Assembly (NCBI GenBank): GCA_004764695.1
Contig: SMSO01000032.1
Span: 6,592,668 to 6,656,667, forward strand
Direction of reading: 5' to 3'
Length of the DNA: 64,000 bases
Source: Schizochytrium sp. TIO01
Lineage: Eukaryota; Sar; Bigyra; Thraustochytrida; Thraustochytriidae
In this document: one piece after another, positions 54,839 to 64,000 of the stretch
Layout of the letters: each line of letters begins with the position of its first letter
Position numbering within the stretch: the stretch's first letter is position 1
The notes under the pieces: model-generated
What the model was told of the DNA's origin: nothing
What the model saw: the letters and a program-made list of their open reading frames with translations, nothing else
Databases searched by the model: none
Program-made: the position numbers and the translations under genes

Positions 54839-56131
54839 TTAAAGAAGTGTTACTAGCACGTGGTTGTCACGACCCTGGAAGAGCATATCACCTTCGTAGT
54901 GGATGTGCTTGCGCTTCTTGGCTCTCATCATAATACCGACCAGTGTGTCGGAAATGTCCTGGTAAGTGATGAAAAGTTTGCCAAAGGTCACGGAAATCTT
55001 ACCGTCCGGTCCAGGTTCCCCAATATCCTTAACCACGCTGACGAACTTATCAATTTCTTTGTCGACCCACTCCTGAGCCTTGGCAGCACGTTCGGCAGTT
55101 TTGGTACCAGCCTTGGCACGTCCGTATCCTTCCTCACCAGGACGAGGCGCTGCAGGCCCAGAGAAGTTCGCAGAAAAGGGGTTCTCACGGTCAGCCTCTT
55201 GCATACCCTCTACTTGCTTGTTCCAGCCCTGAATACGGCTAAGGATACCACCAGGAGCAGCCTTTGGTACGGATTTGTGGCGCTCAGCCTGTGCCTTTTT
55301 CTGCTCAATAAGTTGTTCAGCTTCCTCACGTTGCTTGCGCTGTCGCTCTTCGTCAAGGGCCTTTAACTTAGCCTGTTGTTCTTGCCATTTACGCTGTTCT
55401 TCACGAGCCTTCTCTTCTTGCTCACGGCGTCGCTTTTCTTGGAGTTCGGTGCGTTCCTTCTCGATACGCTCTTGTTCGCGTCGTTTGTTCTCGTCCACGA
55501 GGCTATCATTGGCGCGCCTTTGAGCTTTGCGACGGAGTTCCACGCACTCGTTAAGCCACTCTAAAGCTGCCTGATATTCATCCTGAAGGCCTCTGAGCTC
55601 GAGTAGAGCTGCACTTGGGGCATCATCCTCAGGCCGTTGAGCCTGATTTGATGAGCCTCTCGATGGTGATTGCAGTGCAGATTGCCCTTCACGTTCACGA
55701 GTTCCGATTTTACGAAGCACTGTGGCGAGCGTCTGCATCCATTTTTGCTTGGTAGCCTCTGTTACTGCTGCAAAATAGACTGTTTCCTCGAAGTCTGAGA
55801 GCAAGAAGCCATGCTCACGACGGTTGCTGTCTCCGACGTAATGCTCTGCGCCGAGCTCCATAAAGATTTCTTCTGCGTTTTGCGAATTTCCGGCGAGTGT
55901 GATCCCAGTCATTGTTAACTTTGCCTGTGCTTGGGACCACGTTTGTTCCGCTCCACCGTCAGCACGCATATGCCAGAGCTTGCCTTCGAAGAGCACTTCA
56001 GTCTCATCTCCACAGTCCCCATTGCCTCGAATATTGGCGTTGACCTGGGCGAGGAGTTCTCCGTCTTCCACACCTGCAACGCTTATTACCGGGATCTCTA
56101 GTGGCACCAGGGGTTCAATGGAGGCCACCAT
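54839..56131 (-). CDS. PH-like domain, coiled coil and C-terminal Costars domain protein
   Basis: The first in-frame ATG, at 56131, gives 430 residues (MVASIEPLVPLEIPVISVAG). The frame is open further upstream without another ATG. Residues about 42-143 look like a PH domain (VLFEGKLWHMRADGG... with a final TKQKWMQTLATVLRKIG helix). About 174-286 is a highly charged coiled coil rich in Arg, Glu and Gln. About 353-430 matches the Costars domain (EWVDKEIDKFVSVVKDIGE, DGKISVTFGKLFITYQDISD, VGIMMRAKKRKHIHYEGDML and FQGRDNHVLVTLL). Costars domains occur alone in small ABRACL/costars proteins, which affect actin dynamics and cofilin in Dictyostelium and animals, and at the end of ABRA/STARS. Linking it to a PH domain suggests a membrane-recruited actin regulator; that is inference. 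Confidence 0.8.
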   Translation of the reverse strand: MVASIEPLVPLEIPVISVAGVEDGELLAQVNANIRGNGDCGDETEVLFEGKLWHMRADGGAEQTWSQAQAKLTMTGITLAGNSQNAEEIFMELGAEHYVGDSNRREHGFLLSDFEETVYFAAVTEATKQKWMQTLATVLRKIGTREREGQSALQSPSRGSSNQAQRPEDDAPSAALLELRGLQDEYQAALEWLNECVELRRKAQRRANDSLVDENKRREQERIEKERTELQEKRRREQEEKAREEQRKWQEQQAKLKALDEERQRKQREEAEQLIEQKKAQAERHKSVPKAAPGGILSRIQGWNKQVEGMQEADRENPFSANFSGPAAPRPGEEGYGRAKAGTKTAERAAKAQEWVDKEIDKFVSVVKDIGEPGPDGKISVTFGKLFITYQDISDTLVGIMMRAKKRKHIHYEGDMLFQGRDNHVLVTLL

Positions 56132-57170
56132 CCTCGTTTCGCAAATCTCTGACTGCCTCGAAACTGTAGCTGTCTTGGCACCCTGTTGCCTATCTGTGGA
56201 CAACGCTCGAGAGCTCCACGTTGATGATCTGCGGAGGTCCTGTAGTGGCGCTCGCTCTTTTATTCTAAGACTGCTTTGATGTTATTCACATATCGATTTC
56301 GATACTCTTCTCTTCAAAGTTTCCAAATACACCCATCGTATTCATTTTCTCTTTGCTCACGTGCGGTCGGATGATTACCTCTGCTATACTTGTATTATAT
56401 TACTTGAGACAAAGTCAGCCCACCTTGGTCCCGGTAGGGGGAAAAGGAGGTAGGAAAAGTGGCTTCTAAGGGCGTTCTGAAATTAAAAAGGGGGACTGCA
56501 AAGGTGTGGGAAGCAGAGAAGTTTCTTCCCAATAAACTTGTAGCATTTAAGGATGAATACAGAAACAGGTCTAAAGATATTAAGAGGTCTATTTGAGAGA
56601 TCCGTTTGCATGGATGAAAATCTTTTGGGTTAAAAGATACTAGGGAGCTAGGGAGGTACTCGAGGATCTGCTGGTAAATAAGGGGTGGATAATCACAGTT
56701 CTGACTACCTACGTTTATTTTCCCCATGCTGAAGTGAAAAGCGCCTCATAAATAATTCACCTGAGGACCGGGTGTGCGTGTGCAGATTGTAGGATTTTAG
56801 ATGCACATAGGTGGCTGTACTGGGGTACTTGATCTTCTAGTTATTATATTTGATGGATGGTATTTATTATGTGGCGAGCAAACGGTACGAACTACTTATG
56901 GGTACACACTGGGTATATATATTGGTTATGAATATAAAGAGTGCTGAGAACTGCCACAGAAGCGTTTAAATTTTGCACCATATTCCATACTTCAATTAAA
57001 TTGATATACACCATTGGAAAGACGAACAAACCGATTGTGTTGCGTGGAAGTCACTCGCTTGGTTGACTGCTTTGCACAAGGCTAGGTATTGGACGGTGTC
57101 GCCTTTCGCGCAAGAGTGAAGCAGTAGTGTAAAGCATTCTGTACTAAACCTAGCTGCCAACTGACAAAAA
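56132..57170. other. Spacer upstream of the Costars gene
   Basis: Promoter side of the Costars gene and mixed AT-rich DNA. No motif-bearing frame. Confidence 0.5.
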
Positions 57171-57323
57171 ATGAACTTGCAACAGGTCCTCACATACACT
57201 CTCATTTCTCTACTTTTGTTGACACTCTTTCGCGAGACCGAAGGTCATGCGACCGAAGAGGAGTATCTGGCGACAGTGAAAGACATCGAGAAAGAGTTCA
57301 ATAATGACCTAGACTACCTGTAA
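57171..57323 (+). CDS. Tiny putative secreted or single-pass protein (50 residues), possibly the first exon of a spliced gene
   Basis: The ATG at 57171 follows a purine-rich ACAAAAA context. It opens MNLQQVLTYTLISLLLLTLF, a good signal peptide or membrane anchor, followed by an acidic tail (GHATEEEYLATVKDIEKEF) and a stop at 57321-57323. A GTAACT donor-like site at 57319 and a CCATTGCAG acceptor at 57402-57410 would remove 92 bases and replace the end with QEQHHTYCQFLFGAI, 65 residues in all. Both versions are plausible; the hydrophobic N-terminus and charged helix look better than chance. No family recognised, and short frames of this size are common by chance. Confidence 0.3.
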   Translation: MNLQQVLTYTLISLLLLTLFRETEGHATEEEYLATVKDIEKEFNNDLDYL

Positions 57324-58962
57324 CTTGAATAATTGAATCCCTTTGTTTTATGCTGATACTGCTCTATTTCGCTATCTTTAGCTTTGTGAAGATTATCTGA
57401 TCCATTGCAGGCAAGAACAACACCATACCTACTGTCAATTTTTGTTTGGAGCAATATAGCGAGATCGCAAAATTTCTTCTAGGCGTACAGGTAATCAATC
57501 ACCTACGTAATGAATTAAAACTGTCTGAAAGTCTCATTCATTTTGAACTTAATAAACGAATCGCTGATTCGACAAAGATTAAGCCTAGTCCTAATTTTGA
57601 ACGTATATTACAGTATAAATGAACCTTCTTTAACACAAAGCTCATTTTCTTGAAATCCTGTCTCTGCACTTTATTACGATGAGTGGTGAAGAAATGAAAG
57701 TTCCGAGGCTATTAAAATGTTTTGCAAAGATATTGTAGGTTAAAGACATATATTTTCAGTAATCCTCTGCTGTAGTAGGCAACAGATGTAGAGATATATG
57801 GACGTCGCCAGTATGATCTTTTTAGTATCCTCAATTTCAGCAATACAAGAAGGAACGAAGTTACTCGTTTCAACCAGATTATACCAAGATAACAGAGCAA
57901 GTGGTCTCTCATCAAGCCGCTCAGCTGTACAAAGGAGAAATTTTAATTACCATCTCCCTTGCAAATAATGTTTCGCGAGGTTTGAAGGCGAGTCAACTTC
58001 TTGAGGATTCGTAAGAGAGAAGCAATTCAAACCATAGAGCAAGTGTGAGATCGAACAATGATGAGTAATCTATCGATGTCCCCAGCGGCGTTTTTAGTTT
58101 ATTTATGCTATACCTTCCGGGAAAAGGGATTGTGACTCTTCGTATTCATTTCAAATTCATGTACACGTTTATTTTTATAAAGTGGACTTTAAATCTGCCT
58201 ACCAAGAAAAGTTTGATCCAACAGTAGTAGCGATTTCCTGTGTATATTACTGAACAGGCGGAAACTCGAGTCTGCATGTGCTTCGGTGTTTCATTTAGTC
58301 ACTTAGATACTGTATAAAAGAAGTAAGAAAGCAAACAATACATAATGATCTGGAGCATGAATAGTGTCGCGCTCCTGAAATCAAAACAAAACAAAAAACA
58401 CTTTCACTGGTATTGATATGTATGGCCCTAATCCAGAGCCCAACACCAAAATGGTGCGCATAGCTAAGCAGCAAACCAATGCACAAATAGAATGATTTAC
58501 AACTGTGTCTTCTTTTTAGTTTTCGAACTATACAAAGAGAAGAAAAGCAAAAAACCGGAGAACAGAAGAAAAGAGTCTCAAAGCATAGCTCTATAGCTGT
58601 TCATGAAACATCAACACGGGTGGGTACATTGATTTTGGGTAACAATAATAACACAAACCTTCAAAGAGACACTCGAGATCTAAAAAATCACGCTTGATGC
58701 ATAAACTAAATAAAACCCTGGCACCTGCAGCAAAACTGTACAGAGATGTAGAAAGAAAGAGCAGCTCAACTTCATTTTGTGATCAGTCGATCAAGCAAGC
58801 AAGTGACGTACACGTGAAAACAAAAGCAAGGGATGAGGGAATTGAGTGAGTGTATTTATGGACTGAACGGAAGCGATGCAATTTTGATGTGTTAAGTGTT
58901 GAAGTAGATCAGCAGGCAAAGTGACACCGCCCTCAGTGGGGTGATTAAGCCGGGCAGGCTTT
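57324..58962. other. AT-rich spacer downstream of the small frame
   Basis: Low-GC DNA with no frame above about 67 codons and no motif. The right end should be the 3' flank of the MPP-beta gene (transcribed leftwards). Confidence 0.5.
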
Positions 58963-60360
58963 TTAGACGGACAGCCAGTAAGTTCTTCTGCGGAGCCAGT
59001 TGTAGTCCGGGAGCTCGTGCAAGGGACCAATGGCGGCCATGGCGACGTCCTGGTCGTTGATGAACTTGTTGGCGGTAGCTTTGACGGCAGCGGCGTCGAC
59101 GGCGTCGATGCGTGCAAAGATCTCAGCGGGGCTGAGGCGGCGTCCGTAGGTGAGCATGCTGCGGCCAATGTCCTCGCAGACCTGGCTGCTGCCGTCAAGG
59201 TGGGCAAGCATGGTGGCCTTGAGCTGGGTGCGGGCGCGGGCGACCTCCTCCTCGGTGGTGCGGTGGCACAAGCGCACCATGCTCTCGAGAGTGTGGAACA
59301 TAAGGTCGTTGAGCGAGGTGGGCTCGGCGACAGCGTACACACCGAAGAGACCAGTGTCCTTGTAGCAGGAGTTGAAGCTCATGATGGAGTGAGCAGCCTC
59401 GTTCTCGGCGATGGCCTGGCAGAGCTTGGAGCCGCCGTTGGCGCCGAGGCCGGAGGTGCGGGACCAGCAGCCGAGCATGGTCTGCATCACCATGAGGGGG
59501 TAGGCGTGCTCAGAGGCCCATCCTGCGCTCTCAAAGGCGAGGGCGACGTGTGCGAGCTGCTCGCTGTCCTGGCGGATGCGGATCTCGGATCCCACGAAGC
59601 GAGCGGGCTCCATGGCAGCGGCAACAGCGTTGGGGGACTCCTTGGGGAGGCCACCGAAGTACTTGTCACTGAGCTCGGCGAGCTGCTGGTGGTCGACGGC
59701 TCCGGCACCGGCCACAACCATGCGGGGGGCGGAGTAGTGAGTCTCGATGTAGCTGCGAAGGTCATCGCGGGAGATAGACATGATGTTCTCGGTGGGTCCG
59801 AGGATGGTGCGTCCGAGGCCGGTGCCCATGAAGGCGGTCTCGTGAAGGCGGTCGAAGACGACCTCCTCCTGCTCCTTCTCGACCTCCTCCATCTCGCGGA
59901 GGATGACATCGCGTTCGCGGTCGATGGCTGCGGGGTCGAAGGTGGCGTTCTGAAGGATGTCGCTGAGGATCTCCATAGCCTTGGGGATGTCCTGCTTGAA
60001 CACCTTGGCGTAGTAGACGGTCTGCTCACGCGAGGTGTAGGCGTTGAGGTGGCCACCCATGTTCTCGATCTCCATCTCGAGCTGAGTCTGAGTGCGGTTG
60101 GAGGTGCCCTTGAAGGCCATGTGCTCGAGGAAGTGCGCGACACCGTTGTTCTTCTCAGTCTCGTATCTGCTGCCGGCGTCGATCCACACGCCCACGGTGG
60201 CGGTCTCGCCGTGGCCGCCCTCGGAAGCCACACGGAGGCCGTTTCCGAGGGTGCTCACCTCAGTCGCGGGCGCCTTGAGGATGTACTCGGGGAACTTGCT
60301 GCTCGCGGCGGCGGCGGTCGCAAGGCCGCGGCGGCCACCCATGACTCCAGCGCGGATCAT
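58963..60360 (-). CDS. Mitochondrial processing peptidase beta subunit
   Basis: 465 residues, single exon, ATG at 60360. The N-terminus MIRAGVMGGRRGLATAAAAS is an Arg/Ala-rich matrix-targeting sequence. The M16 zinc site is complete: H76-F-L-E79-H80 (HFLEHMAFKGT) with the third ligand at E156 (LREMEEVEKEQEE), the spacing of the inverted HxxEH-x(75-76)-E motif of MPP-beta. Further family marks are MGGHLNAYTSREQTVYYAKV, ILSDILQNATF and the C-terminal QLKATMLAHLDGSSQVCEDI, followed by GRSMLTYGRR. With its alpha subunit the enzyme removes presequences from imported proteins in the matrix. In some lineages the same protein also serves as the core I subunit of the cytochrome bc1 complex; the intact zinc site shows it is catalytic here. 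Codons end almost always in G or C, stronger than in most neighbours, as expected of a highly expressed gene. Confidence 0.93.
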   Translation of the reverse strand: MIRAGVMGGRRGLATAAAASSKFPEYILKAPATEVSTLGNGLRVASEGGHGETATVGVWIDAGSRYETEKNNGVAHFLEHMAFKGTSNRTQTQLEMEIENMGGHLNAYTSREQTVYYAKVFKQDIPKAMEILSDILQNATFDPAAIDRERDVILREMEEVEKEQEEVVFDRLHETAFMGTGLGRTILGPTENIMSISRDDLRSYIETHYSAPRMVVAGAGAVDHQQLAELSDKYFGGLPKESPNAVAAAMEPARFVGSEIRIRQDSEQLAHVALAFESAGWASEHAYPLMVMQTMLGCWSRTSGLGANGGSKLCQAIAENEAAHSIMSFNSCYKDTGLFGVYAVAEPTSLNDLMFHTLESMVRLCHRTTEEEVARARTQLKATMLAHLDGSSQVCEDIGRSMLTYGRRLSPAEIFARIDAVDAAAVKATANKFINDQDVAMAAIGPLHELPDYNWLRRRTYWLSV

Positions 60361-60641
60361 CTTGTTTGGCGGAGGCGCGAAGCGAGAAAGAACTAAAGGA
60401 TGGGAGGGCGCTCGAGAGGCGCTGTGTCAACAGATCAAAAGGTCTGACGCGAACGGCGGCGGCGAGGGGACCCGAAGAGGCGCGACGACCTTCGGGGCGC
60501 GACACACTTGGCTTTGTTTGCCTTGCCTTTCTTCGCCTTCCTTTCTTTTGCCTTGTCTTTGACTTGATTTTGGGCGGCAACACGCCTAACACCCCACCTA
60601 CCCTATTCCCTAACACCCCAAGACAGCAGCAGCAATCGTCA

Positions 60642-60726
60642 ATCACTCAATGAATCAATGAATCATTCATTCACTCACTCATTCACTCATTCACTCATTC
60701 ACTCATTCACTCATTCATTCATTCTA
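60642..60726. repeat. (ATTC)n/(ACTC)n compound tetranucleotide repeat
   Basis: About twenty alternating CATT, CACT and AATC-like tetranucleotides upstream of the MPP-beta gene. Confidence 0.85.
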
Positions 60727-60743
60727 TTTATTCGCAACAAATT

Positions 60744-60766
60744 CTTTCTCTCTCTCTCTCTCTCTA
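60744..60766. repeat. (CT)n microsatellite
   Basis: About ten CT dinucleotides after a TTCTTT lead-in. Confidence 0.85.
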
Positions 60767-61254
60767 TTCATATGTATCTCTCCTCTCCGCATAGCCGCAG
60801 CGAACCATAGGCGCCGCTAGCGGACTCCTACTGCGGCAAACAACGAAGCAATAATAACAAACAGGAACACCTGCGAGCCTAGCACCTCATTAGCGATCCG
60901 CCTACCACCTCCCAGCACAGGAGGCACTCAACGAAAGCTAGTCAGGCAGTACTATGATAAGGAGTAGCTGGGCACTAGCGCCTCGATCGTAAAAGAAATC
61001 ATAACATCGGAAAACGAGAAGAAGAATGAAAGCAATGAATGAATCGATTGATTATATATAATTAATTGATTGATTATGTATTTATTTACTTAATTATGTA
61101 TTTATTTATTTACTTGTTCATTTTATCTTTTTAAGTAATTGATTGATTGATTGATTAATTACTCCGCTGCGGATCGAGGATGTTTCGTGTGCTGACAGTC
61201 TTCGTTTGTTTCCCTGGCACTGCCCGCTCTCTCGCCGCTGTCTTCTGCGAGCCC

Positions 61255-61306
61255 CTCGAGCTCCGCTGTCCCCGCCCCCCCTCGAGCTCCGCTGTCCCCG
61301 CCCCCC
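61255..61306. repeat. Two exact 26-bp tandem copies
   Basis: A 26-base unit beginning CTCGAGCTCCGCTGTCCC and ending in six C occurs at 61255-61280 and 61281-61306. Confidence 0.9.
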
Positions 61307-61380
61307 CAAGCTCTCCCTCACCTCCAGCGCAGAAGGTCTACAACTACGAATCACACGAAAGCAGCTAGCTCGCTCATTCG

Positions 61381-61383
<3 letters not shown>

Positions 61384-61416
<33 letters not shown>
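61384..61416. repeat. (AG)n microsatellite
   Basis: About sixteen AG dinucleotides. Confidence 0.9.
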
Positions 61417-61418
<2 letters not shown>

Positions 61419-62062
61419 TGCATGCATTCAATAGATAAAGAGATTACAGATTACAGAGCGACGATAACGAAGAGTTGGGTATTAAAGCACACGAGTCAAA
61501 GCGCATAACTCGAGCAAACCAAATAACAAACGAATGAACAAACCAAAGAACCCGACAAACTGCTTTCTCAGAGGTTGAATTGCCAATGTAGAAGCAAATG
61601 ATAGATTGATAGATAGATGGATAAATGTATGTCACCTATTTTTGCAATATCACCCGTTCCAAAAGAAGCTAGTCAGAAAGAACGAAGGGTCTTTAAGCCA
61701 GGAAGAAAATGTTTTCGCAGCACCCGCAGACTAGAACGGCCTATTATAAACAGCTAGGAGTACCTGCTCGCATACAGATGCAGCACGAGTAGGAGCACTG
61801 GTACCGTAAAGCGTAGCGGCAGCAGTAGCATCAGCTCTATGCACGCTTAGGCTGTTCTTTCTGTGCTTCTGATGAAAACAGCCATAGTACGAAATTGGTA
61901 TGTATTTATTTATCTGCGGCAAACAAACAGGCACATCAGAACTTCTGCTCGAAAGCTTCAGCGGAGCAGATTTCACTCATGAAGGAATGAATGAGCTCAC
62001 GAAGATCCTCTTCTTCGTGGCGTTTATTTCGGTATCCTGTCAATTAATTAATCTACAAATCT

Positions 62063-62108
62063 GTTCATTCATTCATTCATTCACATTCACATTCGCATTC
62101 GCATTACT
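62063..62108. repeat. (ATTC)n passing into (ACATTC)n and (GCATTC)n
   Basis: Tetranucleotide ATTC units change into hexanucleotide CACATT and CGCATT units, a stepwise microsatellite. Confidence 0.85.
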
Positions 62109-62610
62109 CATTTATTTATTTGTTTACTTATTCATTTCGAAGTTCTTTATTTATTCTCTGCCTCAATCGTCGATCAATCTTCAATCTTATTAGTTAAAAG
62201 CCAAATTGCTTCTGCCCTTTTCTTTTCGCTTGATTTCTCGCTCTCAGTTCATGACACGACCTGAGACTTCGAAGAGACAGGGAGATCAGAGATCAGAGAA
62301 AGCAGATGCAGACAGCGTAGTCTGCGACGATGTCAATTAAAATGGTGTCAATGTTCTTCTGCGAAGAAGAATGACGAAAGCAGGAAAGAAAGAGCCTTGA
62401 GAAGAAGACCGAGAGAACTTCATATCTCATTCCACTACGGACCTTCGAGACGCGAGAGGCAAAAAGTCACACCCAGCCCCCTATAGGAGAAAACATTACA
62501 CATACCACAGCGTTAATGTGCAGCGTTTGGGGGCATAGTAGAACTAAAAAAAGCGCAGGAGACTCTAACCACCAGAGGTTAACAGCAGCAGCGGCGCAGC
62601 TAGCTACCCA

Positions 62611-62629
62611 GGTTAGGTTAGGTTAGGTT
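62611..62629. repeat. Short (GGTTA)n run
   Basis: Almost four GGTTA pentamers. This is too short, and the wrong unit, for a typical TTAGGG telomere array; it is probably chance or slippage. Confidence 0.7.
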
Positions 62630-62690
62630 TGACAGAAGCGCCGAGCCACACCTAGGAGTTGACGGGATGCTTCAGTATTATTATGAGCAA

Positions 62691-64000
62691 GCTTAACCAC
62701 CTCTCGGCGAAATCATCTACTCGGCGAAATAGGGGTGTGCGGATAAAAGCAGAAGAGTTTGAGAGAGTGTTAAGGAAGTTCATAGTAGAAAAACTGACTC
62801 TGTTATTAGTATGGAACAGTCGCTTTTTCTTTGCTTTTCTTCAATTGGAGAGTTAAAAAATATTTTATTTTACTTTTCTCAAAACTTACTCTTTTTACTT
62901 TAGTTATATATATATATTTTATTTTATTTTCTAAAGATATAGTAAAACATGGTATGAAAATGAAACGATGTAGAAGATGGCCTCTTCGTGGGAGAAACGA
63001 AACCGCATTTCCTTATGCTTAGGTTGTGCCCTGTCACTCTCAAATTGAAAGGACTTATAAACTTCAGAGTCTATGTCTGCGATAGCCTATTGGACATACC
63101 TACTTATTGTTGCCATGATTACCACATGATAGTTTTCAACATGTGTGATCATCATGATGGTTGGTTTCATATGATGGCAACATCAGCTGTAGGGGCGTTC
63201 AAGTTATGTGGGCGCTACAAAAGTTAAAAGGAGATCGTAGAAAAATGGTTTACCATTGTACGTCAAGGGGTCAGAGCGTGAGTCAAACTATAGAGCGCGC
63301 AGCGTATCCAACTAGGTCGATGCCGCAACTTGGAAACCAGGATATTTCTAATAAGTCGAACTCCAAGTTGAATGTCGATTTTTAGGGACTCCAGCAAAGA
63401 TCACTATTCAAGGTGCTACGTAGAAGTCATAGCAGTGTACTAATGGTATTACAAATCACAATCGTCTCAAAGGCGATTCGGAAAGGAGGAAGATCCATCA
63501 TCGTACTATCGCAGCATATAGCTAGCAAATGGAATCACAAGGATCGAGAAAAGGCGCCGCCTCGAGGCTTCAGCTCTAGAGTTTGTGTCATAAATTGAAG
63601 TCGTGAGTGAAGTTAAGGCTAGCGTCCACCAAGAAATGCCAGACAGATACCTACCTACCATGGCTTGAGTGCGGTAGAAATATAGCGTGAAGCTCATTAA
63701 GGCAAGTCCACGATAGAATGAACGAAGACAGCAAATACTTAGCCCTGATTGTGAATGCAGATGCCAAATTCTATAATTCATTGATGAGTAACCAATCATT
63801 ACACCTTACAGCTTTGCGCATCATCCAGCGAGACACCGCAACTTTAAAGGAGAATCACATCGCCTGATACAAATTGGGAAATAGAACGTTTCGAGACTTT
63901 TGCTACATCACATTCCTAAAGGATCAAAAAGCTGGCCAAGGTCGTTGCTCTTCAACATTTCCAATCGCTTCGTTCACATCAATCAACCAGTATACATTTT
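62691..64000. other. Unassigned right end of the window
   Basis: Less repetitive than the preceding 2 kb. Fragmentary plus-strand frames (62988-63227, then other frames to about 63600) and a frame open to the right edge from about 63870 (YKLGNRTFRDFCYITFLKDQ) suggest an old coding relic or a gene starting beyond the window. No motif allows a call. Confidence 0.25.

Larger units (their letters stand above)
60361..62690. other. Repeat-rich spacer upstream of MPP-beta, no gene
   Basis: The first 250 bases should be the MPP-beta promoter and leader. Beyond this are many short tandem repeats, a 26-bp duplication and AT-rich DNA. No frame has a recognisable domain. Confidence 0.5.

Noticed and set aside
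56132-56203. Longer N-terminus for the Costars protein
   Set aside because: It would start at TTG. Upstream the frame reaches a stop without an ATG, so the ATG at 56131 is preferred unless there is an upstream exon.
59017-60396. 459-codon plus-strand open frame
   Set aside because: It is antisense to the clear MPP-beta gene. It has an abnormal Gly/Val/Leu/His-rich composition and no domain, as expected from the complement of G/C-ending codons.
62611-62629. GGTTA repeats as internal telomere sequence
   Set aside because: Fewer than four units, the unit differs from TTAGGG/TTTAGGG types, and the setting is an ordinary repeat-rich spacer.
1-64000. CRISPR arrays, bacterial operons or insertion sequences
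   Set aside because: The tandem repeats are direct microsatellites without unique spacers, and the genes are clearly eukaryotic with a spliceosomal intron.

Overview
The window is nuclear DNA of a eukaryotic microbe. Evidence for this is a mitochondrial processing peptidase, a DNAJC11-type mitochondrial protein, a type III-beta phosphatidylinositol 4-kinase, a Get2/CAML-like ER receptor with a GT-AG intron, an SF-assemblin (a flagellar-root fibre protein) and an SLC38-like carrier. Genes are long, almost intron-free and widely spaced, and the spacers are full of short tandem repeats. This mix suggests a flagellate-stage protist, most likely a stramenopile such as a thraustochytrid. That placement is inference from gene content and style; no marker gene settles it.

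Left part (1-16930, minus strand): three paralogous large membrane proteins of the FUSC/aromatic-acid-exporter type stand head to tail. The first is cut by the window edge; the other two are complete at 1058 and 1056 residues. Copies 1 and 2 are 1.6 kb apart. Copies 2 and 3 are separated by 7.9 kb without a convincing gene. From 16931 to 29930 there is a 13-kb stretch with no recognisable gene, made of GC-rich islands, AT-rich DNA and microsatellites. One small Cys-rich, apparently frameshifted coding remnant lies near its right end.

Middle part (29931-48078): a PI4K-beta-like lipid kinase with an internal PH domain (+); a two-exon GET2/CAML-like protein (+); a DNAJC11-like J-protein (-); a protein with a CNBD-like fold interrupted by a long insertion, followed by ankyrin repeats (-); a GlcG/HbpS-like small protein (+); and an SLC38/AVT-type amino-acid transporter (-).

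Right part (48539-60360): a His-rich TPR protein (-), an SF-assemblin (+), a PH/coiled-coil/Costars protein (-), a tiny putative secreted or membrane ORF (+), and the beta subunit of the mitochondrial processing peptidase (-). From 60361 to the end there are repeats and unassigned sequence.

The genes do not form a pathway. Apart from the tandem membrane-protein family this looks like ordinary housekeeping and cytoskeletal content. I found no clear new multi-gene system. The strongest leads are the paralog array, several unusual domain arrangements (PI4K+PH, split CNBD+ankyrin, PH+coiled coil+Costars, His-rich TPR) and the small possible genes in the spacers.
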